The position numbers and the translations under genes were made by a program. Positions 1 to 8,879 of a DNA stretch of 64,000 nt are shown piece after piece. The notes under the pieces are model-generated. The model had not been told where the DNA came from and did not search any database. It saw only the letters and a list, made by a program, of their open reading frames with translations. Every line of letters starts with the position of its first letter. Position 1 is the stretch's first letter. Source of the DNA: Streptomyces sp. 840.1 (lineage in GTDB: Bacteria; Actinomycetota; Actinomycetes; Streptomycetales; Streptomycetaceae); NCBI RefSeq assembly GCF_003751445.1, contig NZ_RJUU01000001.1:2671001-2735000 (forward strand), written 5' to 3'.

Positions 1-39
1 CTCCTCTTTGAGCAGGTTGGCCAGGCTTTCGTTGCTCAC
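1..39 (-). CDS. acs: Acetyl-CoA synthetase, N-terminal start only (cut by window)
   Basis: Reading leftwards from a GTG at 39 gives VSNESLANLLKEE, which I recognise as the start of Streptomyces acetate-CoA ligase (AMP-forming, makes acetyl-CoA from acetate, ATP and CoA). A purine-rich GGGAGAAG lies just upstream of the GTG; an in-frame ATG at 51 is possible but would overlap that ribosome site. Only 13 codons are visible, so identity rests on the recalled N-terminus and on the acs position next to this block in related actinobacteria. Confidence 0.7.
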   Translation of the reverse strand, partial: MSNESLANLLKEE

Positions 40-275
40 GACTTCTCCCATTCCCAGGGTGTCCGTTGTGTCCCGGGGCATAGCTCATCAGGCCAAAGGC
101 CGGGTGACAAGTGTCTGCCGGGAATTGGTTTAGACCTGTGTTTCGTGTATGGAGGCACGGTCCCGCCTCCGCGGCGGGGTGGAGCAGAATGCCGGGGTGC
201 CATGCGGTGGCGCAGGGTGCATGGCGCTGCGGAGGCGCGACCCACACGGTCTCACGGACCCGAGGCGTACCCGGT

Positions 276-3236
276 TCAGGCGCCGGTACGCGCCAACTCG
301 GCCGGTTCATAGGGATCGTACGGAGCAGTCGGGCCGACCCGGTCGAAGACCTCGTCGAGCCCGTGGCCCTCGCCGATGCCCTCGGTCAGCAGATACGACT
401 GGGCCTCGGCCACGTGGAAGTACATGCCGTGCAGCTGGAGTGTCCCTTCTGCGAGGCGTCGCGCCACCGATCCATGGGCCCGGAGATGGTCCAGTTGCTG
501 GACGACATTGGTGAGACAGAGCTGCTCCACCTCGTCGGCGGGCAGCCGGCCGGAGATCCGTGCCCAGGCGTGCCGTTTGGAGGCCATCCGCCGCAGGCTG
601 GGCACACCGTGCCGCAGCCAGCGCCACAGCGGGGTGTCCGGGGTGTCGGGCCCCGCGCCGAGCAGGGCGTTCATCGCGCCGCAGCCGGAGTGTCCGCAGA
701 TGGTGATGGACTCCACGCCCAGCACATCCACCGCGTACTCGATCGCCGCACCCACCGAGTCGTCAGCTCTCTCGGAGTGCGGTGGCGGCACCAGATTCCC
801 GATGTTCCGTACCGTGAACAGGTCACCTGGACCACTTGCCGTGATCATGCTCGTCACCAGACGGGAGTCCGCGCAGGTGATGAACAGCTGCGAGGGGCGC
901 TGACCCTCCCTGGCCAGTCGTGCCAGCTCCTCACGAACCAGGGGCGCCGTATTGCGCTGGAAGGAGCTGAGGCCGCTGACAAGTCGCTGTCCGCCCGTTT
1001 TGCGTGCTGGGGCGGCATCGTGATCGGGCGTGTAGTCGGTTGAACGGGCGGTGGGCTGCTGGGGGTCCGCGTGGGGGAGTCCATCGGGGGCGATGCCGGT
1101 GAGGTCGGCGCCGCTCGTGTGGCTCGTGCCGCCCGAGCTGTGTGTGTTGTCCGTGCTGCTCGTGCTGTCCATGTCGTCCGTCGGGGGTGGGGCGGGAGTG
1201 GGCGCCAGATGGAGTGGTGCGAGGTGGTGTGGCGGATGCTGGAGCGGGGCGGAGCCGTCCGTCGCGCTCGTGGCGGAGAGGGCGAGCGCGGCGGCAGCGG
1301 GGGTAGCGGCGGGGTCGGGGGCGGGGCGTCCGGCAGGCTCGGTGGCTCCGGATCGGCCTGCGGTTTCGGTGACGTCTGCGGCCTCGGCGGCCTCGGTGGT
1401 CCGGCTGGCCTCGGCGGATGTGATGGGTTCGCAAGACGTGGCGGATGCGGCGGGCTCGGTGGTGGTGCCGGGGATGTGGCGGGCATGGCCGAAGACAGTG
1501 AAGGGCACATGCTCGGGCCGGTCGTGGCAGTGGTGGTTGCGCCAGGGTGTCCAGGGGCGGCAGCAGGAGTGGGCCGCGGAGGCCGGCTCGGCGATCCGGC
1601 CGCCGGACCTGTCGGTGAAGACGACCCGGCCGCCGTGAGCGGCATGGGCATTGCTCCAGTCCTGGATCATCTCGTAGGCGGCGTGGTCGATGAAGAAGCC
1701 GTCCAGCTCGACGAGTACGTCCGCGTCCTGGGGCAGTTGGCCCAGGGTCCGATTGAGTCGTGGTACCGCCAGGAACGTCAACTGGCCCCGTACGGCCACC
1801 AGATGCCGGCCGTCCTGTTGCGTCACGGTGATCCTGGTCCGCGCCAGTCGGTGCAGGGCGACCGCCACCGCCACCGCGATCCCGATGGCCACGCCCTTGA
1901 GGACACCGAAGAGGAGCACTCCGGTGATCGTCGCCCCGTACACCAGGAATTCCCGGTGCCTGTGGACGTTACGGATGTGCGCGAAGTTCACCATCTGGAT
2001 GCCGACCACCATGACGAGCGCGCCGAGGGCGGCCAGTGGGATCCACTCCAGTGCGGTGACCAGCAGACCGGTGGCGAGCAGCACCCAGACGCCATGCAGC
2101 ACGGTCGAGGCGCGGCTGGTCGCCCCGGCTCGTACATTCGCCGAACTGCGCACCGCGCCGCCGGAGACAGCCAGTCCGCCCAACAGCCCCGACACGGTGT
2201 TGGCGATGCCTTGCGCGCGCAGTTCCCGGTCGAGATCGGAGCGTTTGACGGGGGGTGAGGTCGCCGGGCCCGAGCCGGGCTCGGGAGGATCGCTCGCGTG
2301 CCCGCCGCCCCGTTCGACGGCCGGTACGGTCGACCTGTCGCTGCTCCGGTCGGCCGTCAGCTTGTCCACGGCGACGGCCGCGAGCAGGGATTCCAGGCTT
2401 GCCACCAGCATCATGGTGAACACTGCTGTGGCCAGGCCCAGTACGGGCCCTTGTGGCATCTCCGGCAGGGCGTGCGAACGCCATGACGGCAGGTCGACCC
2501 GCGCGATCGACGGTGCCGCGAAGGCTGCCACGGCAGTGGCGACGGCCACGGACACCAGGGCCGCCGGGACCCGCCGCATGATGCGGCCGGGCCGTCCCGG
2601 CATCCGGGGCCACAGCACCAGAATCACGATGGTCAGAGCGCCGATCAGCGGTGCGGCGGGGCTCACCTCTGCCAATCGGGCCGGCAGCGTGAGTGCGTTG
2701 GAGACGGCTGAGCTCTCCGGTGAACCGCCCAGCACGATGTGCAGTTGGGCGAGCGCGATGGCCACGCCGATGCCGGCGAGCGTGCCGTGCACGATGGCTG
2801 GGCTGACGGCGAGCGCGCTCCGGGCGGCCCGCAGCGAGCCGAGCAGGATCTGCAGCAGACCGGCGCCGATGGTGATCGCGCAGGTGGTGCGCCAGCCATA
2901 GACCTGGATCAACTCGGCTGTCACCACGGTCAGTCCGGCGGAAGGCCCGGAGACCTGGAGCGGGGTGCCTCCGAGCAGGCCGGCGACGATTCCGCCGACT
3001 GCGGCGGAGATGAGGCCTGCTTCCAGGGGGGCATCCATGGCGACGGCCAGGCCGAGCGACATGGGGATGGCTAGAAGGAAGACAGTGATCGATGCGGACA
3101 CATCGGCGCCCGCGATACGGAATCGTCCGCCGCGATGCGGCGGTGGCGGGCTGTGAGGTCGCTTGATCCCCGATGAACGGGGAGGTCGCGAGCTGCGGGA
3201 TGAGTGGTCATGACGAGTGGGGACGCAGGCAGACAT
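276..3236 (-). CDS. SulP-family anion transporter fused to STAS and beta-carbonic anhydrase
   Basis: Predicted inner-membrane bicarbonate/sulfate-type transporter of 986 aa. Residues about 38-465 are a SulP membrane core with many hydrophobic segments (FLLAIPMSLGLAVAMDAPL, GGTPLQVSGPSAG). Residues about 465-545 are a STAS domain. Then come about 200 residues rich in Ala, Pro, Ser and Thr, and from about 742 to the end a beta-carbonic anhydrase with zinc ligand motifs CADSR (near 789) and HSGC (near 845). The start is the ATG at 3236, preceded by GGAGACGG; the frame stays open further up to 3377 but without a comparable ribosome site. SulP-carbonic anhydrase fusions are known in actinobacteria and suggest coupling of CO2 hydration to bicarbonate movement; the substrate here is inferred. 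Confidence 0.9.
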   Translation of the reverse strand: MSACVPTRHDHSSRSSRPPRSSGIKRPHSPPPPHRGGRFRIAGADVSASITVFLLAIPMSLGLAVAMDAPLEAGLISAAVGGIVAGLLGGTPLQVSGPSAGLTVVTAELIQVYGWRTTCAITIGAGLLQILLGSLRAARSALAVSPAIVHGTLAGIGVAIALAQLHIVLGGSPESSAVSNALTLPARLAEVSPAAPLIGALTIVILVLWPRMPGRPGRIMRRVPAALVSVAVATAVAAFAAPSIARVDLPSWRSHALPEMPQGPVLGLATAVFTMMLVASLESLLAAVAVDKLTADRSSDRSTVPAVERGGGHASDPPEPGSGPATSPPVKRSDLDRELRAQGIANTVSGLLGGLAVSGGAVRSSANVRAGATSRASTVLHGVWVLLATGLLVTALEWIPLAALGALVMVVGIQMVNFAHIRNVHRHREFLVYGATITGVLLFGVLKGVAIGIAVAVAVALHRLARTRITVTQQDGRHLVAVRGQLTFLAVPRLNRTLGQLPQDADVLVELDGFFIDHAAYEMIQDWSNAHAAHGGRVVFTDRSGGRIAEPASAAHSCCRPWTPWRNHHCHDRPEHVPFTVFGHARHIPGTTTEPAASATSCEPITSAEASRTTEAAEAADVTETAGRSGATEPAGRPAPDPAATPAAAALALSATSATDGSAPLQHPPHHLAPLHLAPTPAPPPTDDMDSTSSTDNTHSSGGTSHTSGADLTGIAPDGLPHADPQQPTARSTDYTPDHDAAPARKTGGQRLVSGLSSFQRNTAPLVREELARLAREGQRPSQLFITCADSRLVTSMITASGPGDLFTVRNIGNLVPPPHSERADDSVGAAIEYAVDVLGVESITICGHSGCGAMNALLGAGPDTPDTPLWRWLRHGVPSLRRMASKRHAWARISGRLPADEVEQLCLTNVVQQLDHLRAHGSVARRLAEGTLQLHGMYFHVAEAQSYLLTEGIGEGHGLDEVFDRVGPTAPYDPYEPAELARTGA

Positions 3237-3529
3237 GTTTCCCGTCTCCTCCGGGGCAGCGCGGTCGCGGAACGTGGGACGCGGCCGTGGGTCACGGCGT
3301 GCAGCGGCGGGATATCTCAACTCTCGGTAAATAGATCGTAATGGAGAGTAAAGATCTGTGTCCACGATTGAGGGCAAATGGGCTATCTAACCACCCATTC
3401 CAGTGAATAGGCAGCTTTTCATTCGGCCTGTCGCCCGAATTTGTGTGCTGTGCGTGCGACTTTGACCGCGCCGTGTCGGCACGTCAGCGCAATCAGACCT
3501 GCAAGGAAGAGAAGGAAGAGGGTGGGCGG
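3237..3529. promoter_or_regulatory. AT-richer divergent promoter region
   Basis: This spacer lies between the divergent transporter and lipoprotein genes and is clearly richer in A+T than its surroundings, as expected of a promoter region. It contains ACTCTC at 3320-3325 and GAGAGT at 3344-3349 as an inverted pair separated by 18 bp. I cannot assign -35/-10 boxes with confidence. Confidence 0.4.
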
Positions 3530-4924
3530 ATGTTGGCCGCCACGAAGAGGATCGCCGTGGGCGTGATGGCCGTCGCGCTGGTCGCGGGAGTGGCCGGCTG
3601 CTCCGGATCGACCCACGGTTCGGGCACATCCGGGCCTGTTGCAGCGAACGGTGCGGCCGGCGGAGCCGAGAAGGGCGCGGCCGGGACCGAGAAGAAGGCC
3701 GCCGGTGCGGCCCCCAAGAGTGCGTTCCGGCTCATCGGTGACGGTTCCACGGCCTTCACCGGCGCCCAGCCGAAGCAGCCCGCTGTGCAACGCCTGGCCC
3801 CGGGGCAGAAGCCCCCGCAGTTCGTGGTGTTCTCGTGGGACGGCGCGGGGGAGGACAGCCAGCAGCTCTTCTCGCACTTCCGTGAGGTGGGCAAGAAGTA
3901 CGACGCGACCATGTCGTACTTCCTGAGCGGCGTGTATCTGCTGCCGGAGGCCAAGCGGGAGCTCTACGACCCGCCCAAGCACAACGCCGGCAGTTCCGAC
4001 ATCGGCTTCAACGACACCAAGGGAATCCGGGACACCCTCACCCAGGTCCGCGGCGCCTGGCTCGACGGCAACGAGATCGGCACCCACTTCAACGGCCACT
4101 TCTGCGGCAAGGACGGCGGAGTGGGGACCTGGTCCGTCGCCGAGTGGAAGAGCGAGATCAACCAGGCGAAGTCCTTCGTGAAGGGCTGGAAGTCGAACGA
4201 TCCCGAGCTCAAGAGCATGAAGCCCCTGCCCTTCGACTACGACAAGGAACTCATCGGCGGTCGCACTCCCTGCCTGGAGGGGCAGAAGAACATGGTGACG
4301 GCCGCCCGCTCGATGGGCTTCCGCTACGACTCCAGCGGCGTCAACGATCAGGTCTGGCCGAAGAAGAAGAGCGGCATCTGGGACCTCTCGATGCAGCTCG
4401 TCCCGGTGCCGGGGCGCGAGTTCGAGACCCTTTCCATGGACTACAACTTCATGTTCAACCAGTCCGGCACGACGCAGGGCGACCCGGACCAGCACGAGTA
4501 CTGGGGCAACCAGATGCGGGACGGCCTGCTCCAGGCCTTCGACCGCTCGTACGACGGAAACCGCGCCCCGCTGATCATCGGCAACCACTTCGAATCCTGG
4601 AACGGCGGCACGTACATGCGCGCCATCGAGGAGACGATCAAGACAGTCTGCACCAAGGAGGGCGTGCGTTGTGTGTCCTTCAAGCAGTTGGCTGACTGGC
4701 TGGACGCACAGGATCCAGCGACCCTCGCGAAGCTCAGCACACTGAAGGTCGGACAGGAGCCCACGAAGAGCTGGACAGCCTTCCTCGGTGAGGCCGCGAA
4801 CCCCGTCAAGGACAAGGGCAAGGACAAGGACAAGGACAAGGGCAAGGACAAGGGCAAGGATCAGGTCCAGAGCAAGGCACAGGAGCAGGACAAGGCCGCC
4901 GAGAAGGCGCCCGCCGGGCACTGA
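3530..4924 (+). CDS. Secreted lipoprotein, polysaccharide deacetylase-like
   Basis: 464 aa. An N-terminal signal ends in a lipobox (LVAGVAGC), so the mature protein should be lipid-anchored outside the membrane. After an Ala/Gly/Lys-rich linker, residues about 100-400 look like the NodB/polysaccharide deacetylase fold: FSWDGAGED stands where motif 1 usually has TFDD, EIGTHFNGHF gives the HxxxH metal motif, and GGRTPC fits motif 3 (RxP). Only one Asp is kept in motif 1, so activity is uncertain. The last 50 residues are an extreme Lys/Asp repeat (KDKGKDKDKD) that may bind wall polymers. The start is the ATG at 3530 after GAAGGAAGAGGG, because it puts the signal peptide at the N-terminus. Confidence 0.8.
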   Translation: MLAATKRIAVGVMAVALVAGVAGCSGSTHGSGTSGPVAANGAAGGAEKGAAGTEKKAAGAAPKSAFRLIGDGSTAFTGAQPKQPAVQRLAPGQKPPQFVVFSWDGAGEDSQQLFSHFREVGKKYDATMSYFLSGVYLLPEAKRELYDPPKHNAGSSDIGFNDTKGIRDTLTQVRGAWLDGNEIGTHFNGHFCGKDGGVGTWSVAEWKSEINQAKSFVKGWKSNDPELKSMKPLPFDYDKELIGGRTPCLEGQKNMVTAARSMGFRYDSSGVNDQVWPKKKSGIWDLSMQLVPVPGREFETLSMDYNFMFNQSGTTQGDPDQHEYWGNQMRDGLLQAFDRSYDGNRAPLIIGNHFESWNGGTYMRAIEETIKTVCTKEGVRCVSFKQLADWLDAQDPATLAKLSTLKVGQEPTKSWTAFLGEAANPVKDKGKDKDKDKGKDKGKDQVQSKAQEQDKAAEKAPAGH

Positions 4925-4932
4925 CGACGGAG

Positions 4933-4982
4933 GCCTGCCGGTGCCGGACGGACCGGAGCCGCTCCGTCCGGCACCGGCAGGC
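4933..4982. terminator. 20-bp perfect hairpin between convergent genes
   Basis: Arms 4933-4952 and 4963-4982 are perfect inverted complements around a 10-nt loop. There is no T-tract. The hairpin lies between the stop of the lipoprotein gene and the stop of the oppositely oriented ATPase gene, so it can serve both. Confidence 0.8.
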
Positions 4983-5027
4983 CATGTGCGGAGCGCCCGT
5001 ACCGGCATCGGCCGGGGCGTCGTCCGG

Positions 5028-6023
5028 TCAGACCGGCTGGGCCGCCCCGGTCCGGGCGCAGTGCTCGTCGAGCACGAATGCGGGGTCCACCTGGGCGGCC
5101 AGGTCGGCCCCCGTCTTCTCGTTGCCCCAGCTCTCCGCGTTCTTCAGATGGAAATGCACCATCTGCCGTGTGTAGCGCTCCCAGTCGCGCTGTTCGTATG
5201 AATCCTCGGCAGCGTTCTGCAGGGCTTGCAGCGCCATCCGGTTGTCGGCCTCCAGCAGCTCGAAGCGGGCTGGCCGACCCTTCTCCATGGACCGCACCCA
5301 GTCGGAGTGGCCGACCGTGACCAGCAGGTCGTCGCCCACTTCGGCCCGCAGGAACTCCAGGTCGTCCTCGCCCTGCACCTTGTTTCCGACGACCTTCAGC
5401 GCGACTCCGAAGTCACGCGCGTACTCCTTGTACTGCCGGTAGACCGAGACTCCCTTGCGGGTCGGCTCCGCGACCAGGAACGTCATGTCGAAGCGGGTGA
5501 ACATTCCCGAGGCAAAGGAGTCCGAGCCGGCGGTCATGTCGACAACGACATACTCCTCCGGGCCGTCGACGAGATGGTTGAGGCAGAGCTCGACCGCGCC
5601 GACCTTGGAGTGGTAACAGGCCACCCCAAGATCCGACTCGGTGAACGGGCCGGTGGCCATCAGCCGGATGTCCCCGTCGTCGAGCCCGACCGTGCGGGCG
5701 CACGCGTCGTAGATCGGGTTGTCCTCGTTCACGCGGAGCAGCCGTGAGCCCTCGCCGGGCGGCGTGGTCTTGATCATCGTCTCGACGGAGGCGATGCGAG
5801 GGTTGCTACCGCGCAGATACTCCTTGATCAGAGGCAGCTGCGCTCCCATGGCGGGCAGCGCGGCGGCCTCGTCCTCGTCGAGGCCGAGCGCGGCCCCGAG
5901 ATGCTGGTTGATGTCGGCGTCCACCGCGACGACGTGGGCCTCATTGGCGGCAAGGTGGCGGATGAAGAGCGAGGACAACGTGGTCTTGCCGCTGCCGCCC
6001 TTCCCTACGAAAGCGATCTTCAT
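5028..6023 (-). CDS. CooC/MinD-type P-loop ATPase
   Basis: 331 aa, cytoplasmic. It starts MKIAFVGKGGSGKTTLSS, a deviant Walker A motif (two Lys, KGGSGKTT) of the SIMIBI/ParA-MinD class. HVVAVDADIN and VVVDMTAGSDSF give the Walker A' Asp and Walker B regions. The CooC branch inserts nickel in CO dehydrogenase, but no Ni-enzyme gene is visible here, so the client is unknown. The ATG at 6023 is preferred, with AGGTG 5 nt upstream; a GTG at 6029 two codons earlier is the alternative. It ends opposite the lipoprotein gene at a shared hairpin. Confidence 0.8.
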   Translation of the reverse strand: MKIAFVGKGGSGKTTLSSLFIRHLAANEAHVVAVDADINQHLGAALGLDEDEAAALPAMGAQLPLIKEYLRGSNPRIASVETMIKTTPPGEGSRLLRVNEDNPIYDACARTVGLDDGDIRLMATGPFTESDLGVACYHSKVGAVELCLNHLVDGPEEYVVVDMTAGSDSFASGMFTRFDMTFLVAEPTRKGVSVYRQYKEYARDFGVALKVVGNKVQGEDDLEFLRAEVGDDLLVTVGHSDWVRSMEKGRPARFELLEADNRMALQALQNAAEDSYEQRDWERYTRQMVHFHLKNAESWGNEKTGADLAAQVDPAFVLDEHCARTGAAQPV

Positions 6024-6125
6024 GTTCACCTAGCGTAGTAGGTCGATCGCTATCCGTTGTCTAACTTCGTGAAGAAGGCCACTCCGTAGAGGTAGGCGCG
6101 CAGGGGGCGCGTAGCCTCGCTACTT

Positions 6126-6950
6126 ATGAGTACGACTTCCTCGGACCCGCTCGCCACCCTGGGCACGCTGCCGGGCGTGACGGACGCGGTGGACTCCGTA
6201 CGCAAGGCTGTCGACCGCGTTTACGGTCACCGCGTCATGCGCCGCCGCAGCAATGAGGTCACCTCGGAGGCGGCCCTGCGGGGCGCCCGCGGGTCGGCCG
6301 CGCTCTCCGGCGCCGACTGGAACCTGGAAGAGGTGCGCCGGCGTACCGACTTCACCGGAGACAGCGAGGCGCGTGTGGTCGGAGCCGCTCTGCGGTTGAC
6401 CGCCGAGGCGGGCCAGCTGCTCTCCATCTGGCGGCAGTCGCCGTTGCGGGTGTTGGCGAGGCTGCATCTGGTCGCGGCAGGGGGTGCGGCGCCGGAGGAC
6501 GCCGTCGGGCGGCCCCGGCTGGCGGGTGAGCCGGTGCACGAGCCGCTGATCGAAGCGTCCTTGCCCGATGCCGATGAGGTGGCGGGTCGGCTGGAAGGGC
6601 TCAGCGGGCTCATTCTTTCGGGGAGTGAGGCGCCGGCTCTGGTGACGGCCGCGGTCGTGCACGGCGAGCTGCTGGCGCTGCGTCCCTTCGGTTCGTACAA
6701 CGGTCTGGTCGCGCGGACCGCCGAGCGGATCGTGCTGATCGGGAGCGGGCTCGACCCCAAGTCGATCTGCCCGGCAGAGGTTGGCCATGCCGAGCAGGGG
6801 CGGGCGGCGTACGTAGCGGCCTTCGAGGGTTATCTGTCGGGAACACCGGACGGCATGGCGGCCTGGATCGCGCACTGCGGGCGGGCGGCGGAGCTCGGCG
6901 TCCGGGAGTCGACGGCGGTCTGCGAAGCGCTCCAGCGTGGCGCCGCGTAA
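6126..6950 (+). CDS. Fic/Doc-fold protein with degenerate active-site motif
   Basis: 274 aa, no signal peptide or membrane segment. Residues about 175-205 read VVHGELLALRPFGSYNGLVARTAERI. The layout is that of the Fic motif HPFxxGNGRxxR, but the catalytic His is Arg (RPFGSYNGLVAR), the acidic residue is Ser, and GNGR is YNGL. The Fic helical scaffold therefore seems kept while AMP-transfer chemistry is probably lost or changed. The helical N-terminal half has no motif I recognise. The gene is divergent from the ATPase gene, and a hairpin at 7072-7099 could end its transcript. Confidence 0.65.
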   Translation: MSTTSSDPLATLGTLPGVTDAVDSVRKAVDRVYGHRVMRRRSNEVTSEAALRGARGSAALSGADWNLEEVRRRTDFTGDSEARVVGAALRLTAEAGQLLSIWRQSPLRVLARLHLVAAGGAAPEDAVGRPRLAGEPVHEPLIEASLPDADEVAGRLEGLSGLILSGSEAPALVTAAVVHGELLALRPFGSYNGLVARTAERIVLIGSGLDPKSICPAEVGHAEQGRAAYVAAFEGYLSGTPDGMAAWIAHCGRAAELGVRESTAVCEALQRGAA

Positions 6951-7071
6951 GAAACCGCGTGGCCGGCTGTCGGAGCGGTGGGGTGCAGGGGCGTGACTTT
7001 GCGGCCACGGACCAGGCGGTCCAGAAGGCCTGGATGGGTTCGCTGCCCGGCAGCACTTCGTGAAATGGGTT

Positions 7072-7099
7072 GCGGCGGTACCGTCCTCGGTACCGCCGC
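7072..7099 (+). terminator. Hairpin GCGGCGGTACC / GGTACCGCCGC
   Basis: The 11-bp arms at 7072-7082 and 7089-7099 are perfect complements around the loop GTCCTC. The hairpin lies about 120 bp after the Fic-fold gene and has no T-tract, which is common for Streptomyces terminators. Confidence 0.6.
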
Positions 7100-7318
7100 T
7101 GGCATGTCCACCCAGTTACCAAGCGTCCTCGATATATGCCCATCAGGTCGGGTACTTTGCCCGTTCCTGGTGCGGCTGGCCCGTAATCGACGGGTCGACG
7201 TCGCGTGGGTGCCCGGTTTTCATGCGCGGTCCGTGGGGCCTTGTCTGCGTTAACAGGTCATCCTCACGGATGTCCTTGGTCTCGCGGGCCGTTGAGTCCT
7301 TTGTACTCCAGGGGCCGG

Positions 7319-7468
7319 ATGAGCGGTAGTGGTGGCGACACTTCTTTACTTTTGGGTTCAATTACGGACGAGTCGGTTCAATCGGTTATGCAGGCAATTC
7401 GTGTAGCGGCGATGGCGGTGCGCGGCCGACTCCCCGGGCGTCCGGGGCGTCCGATGCGTACGAGGTGA
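7319..7468 (+). CDS. Possible 49-aa small ORF, unsupported by homology
   Basis: An ATG at 7319 follows CAGGGG and opens a 49-codon frame beginning MSGSGGDTSLLLGSITDES. The middle (residues 14-33) could form an amphipathic helix; the end is Arg/Gly/Pro-rich. I do not recognise it. It may be chance coding in an otherwise empty interval. Confidence 0.2.
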   Translation: MSGSGGDTSLLLGSITDESVQSVMQAIRVAAMAVRGRLPGRPGRPMRTR

Positions 7469-7541
7469 TCGGCTGCCCGGTTTGCCGGGGCGGGGTGTCC
7501 GGCATCCGGGCCGCCGACGGCGGAGTCGGGAGCGGGCTCGG

Positions 7542-8381
7542 TCATGCCGAGGCCGCAGCGGTACGTCGGCGTGCGGCGTACCAGACGAGGCCGGCGGTGA
7601 CTGCGGCCGCGCCGACTGCTGCGGCAGCCAAGAGTGCGGGGCGCGGCGGCAGCGAGAAGGTGGGAAGTCGCTGCTTGAGCCGGACCGGGCGGTCGAAGAC
7701 GAGAATCGGCCACTCCCGGAGAGTCGCCTCGCGGCGTAGAGCGCGGTCAGGATTCACCGCGTGCGGATGGCCGACGGACTCCAGCATCGGCACATCGGTC
7801 GCGGAGTCGCTGTAGGCGTAGCAGCGAGCGAGGTCGTATCCCTCGGACACGGCGAGGGCCTTCACGGCCTCCGCCTTGGTCGGCCCGTACGCGTAGTACT
7901 CCACCTCGCCGGTGAAGCAGCCGTCGTCACCGACGACCATGCGCGTGGCGACGACGCGGTCGGCCCCGAGCAGTTCACCGATCGGTTCGACGACTTCGGC
8001 GCCGGAGGTCGAGACGATGACCACATCGCGTCCCGCGGTGTGATGTTCCTCGATGAGCGTCGCCGCTTCGTCGTAGATGATCGGGTCGATCAGATCGTGC
8101 AGGGTCTCGGCAACAATTTCCTTCACCTGCTGGACGTTCCAGCCTTTGCAGAGCGCCGATAGATACTCGCGCATCCGCTCCATCTGGTCATGATCTGCGC
8201 CCCCGGCAAGGAACACGAACTGTGCGTACGCAGTGCGCAGTACGGCGCGGCGGTTGATCAGCCCGCCTTGGTAGAAGGACTTGCTGAAGGTCAGTGTCGA
8301 AGACTTCGCAATGACCGTCTTGTCCAGGTCAAAGAAGGCTGCTGTGCGCGGCAAGAAGCAGTTTTCCACAAGGCAGAGCAT
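7542..8381 (-). CDS. HAD-superfamily (subclass IB) phosphatase with C-terminal membrane helix
   Basis: 279 aa. FFDLDKTVIAKSS near residue 17 is the HAD motif I (DxDxT-like: nucleophile Asp in DLDKT). VIVSTSG fits motif II, TKAEAVKAL supplies the motif III Lys, and YAYSDSATDVPML is motif IV. This is the SerB/CicA-like branch that often acts on phosphoserine or lysophospholipid-type phosphomonoesters; the substrate here is unknown. Residues about 248-268 (LLAAAAVGAAAVTAGLVWYA) form one hydrophobic helix followed by Arg residues, so the enzyme is probably tail-anchored. A homologue sits beside the Tad cluster in mycobacteria (Rv3661, from memory). Confidence 0.85.
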   Translation of the reverse strand: MLCLVENCFLPRTAAFFDLDKTVIAKSSTLTFSKSFYQGGLINRRAVLRTAYAQFVFLAGGADHDQMERMREYLSALCKGWNVQQVKEIVAETLHDLIDPIIYDEAATLIEEHHTAGRDVVIVSTSGAEVVEPIGELLGADRVVATRMVVGDDGCFTGEVEYYAYGPTKAEAVKALAVSEGYDLARCYAYSDSATDVPMLESVGHPHAVNPDRALRREATLREWPILVFDRPVRLKQRLPTFSLPPRPALLAAAAVGAAAVTAGLVWYAARRRTAAASA

Positions 8382-8879
8382 AGGGGCCCACCATTCGGCG
8401 TAAACTCCGGCGCGTGGGTTTGCCTGAGAAGGTGCTCGGGTACACCATGGAAGTCACGGATCGTTCGCGACCGTGCTAACCCGGTCCGGCTCCTCCCCCC
8501 CCCGAGTCGGCCGTGGGGACGACCCCCGCTCTCCCCCCCGGCGGGGGTCGTCGCATGTCCGGACGCGTTTCTGTCGCTCGGAATCGAGCATTTCTCCCCT
8601 TTCTCGGCCGTTGCGGCCGACCTCTCGATGACTTCCATCAGCATGCACCGTCACAGTGTGTGAGGGAAGGGCCGCTCTCGGAAGTCGCCGGTTCGAGGGA
8701 CGGAGATATTCACAAGGGCAGAGTTGTCCACAGTTTTTGAGCAAGATCCACACGATTTCCTGAAGCGCTGCACCGTGATTCCACCCGTGAAGTCCACGGG
8801 TTCCGGAATCACCGTTCTCGGCACGCTCCGAGATCGCCGCGAACCGCGGTGAAGGTGAGTGAAGAAGGGGGCTGAGATC
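8382..8879. promoter_or_regulatory. Divergent leader region of the Tad operon with C-tracts and a hairpin
   Basis: About 500 bp between the HAD gene and the CpaE-like gene holds no supported gene. A run of nine C at 8495-8503 and another C-rich run in the loop of a 12-bp hairpin (8518-8529 with 8541-8552) stand out. Further right (8640-8860) the DNA becomes A+T richer (GAGATATTCACAAGGGCAGA, TTTTTGAGCAAGATC), which is where I would place the Tad promoter. Confidence 0.4.
8518..8552. terminator. 12-bp hairpin GACGACCCCCGC / GCGGGGGTCGTC
   Basis: Perfect arms at 8518-8529 and 8541-8552 enclose an 11-nt loop that is mostly C. The hairpin lies far upstream of the Tad operon, so it may end an unseen leader transcript or insulate the two directions. 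Confidence 0.5.

Larger units (their letters stand above)
6951..7541. other. Gene-poor interval of about 590 bp
   Basis: No gene in this interval has family support. Its first 150 bases carry a perfect hairpin (7072-7099). From about 7100 to 7400 the sequence has more A+T than the flanks and includes TTTACTTTTGGGTTCAATTA-like stretches that suggest non-coding or regulatory DNA. A 49-codon frame at 7319-7468 is listed separately as doubtful. Confidence 0.5.

Noticed and set aside
7060..7329. 90-codon frame in the interval after the Fic-fold gene
   Set aside because: Composition (many Ser, Cys, Trp) and low third-position G+C are unlike neighbouring genes, and no good ribosome site exists.
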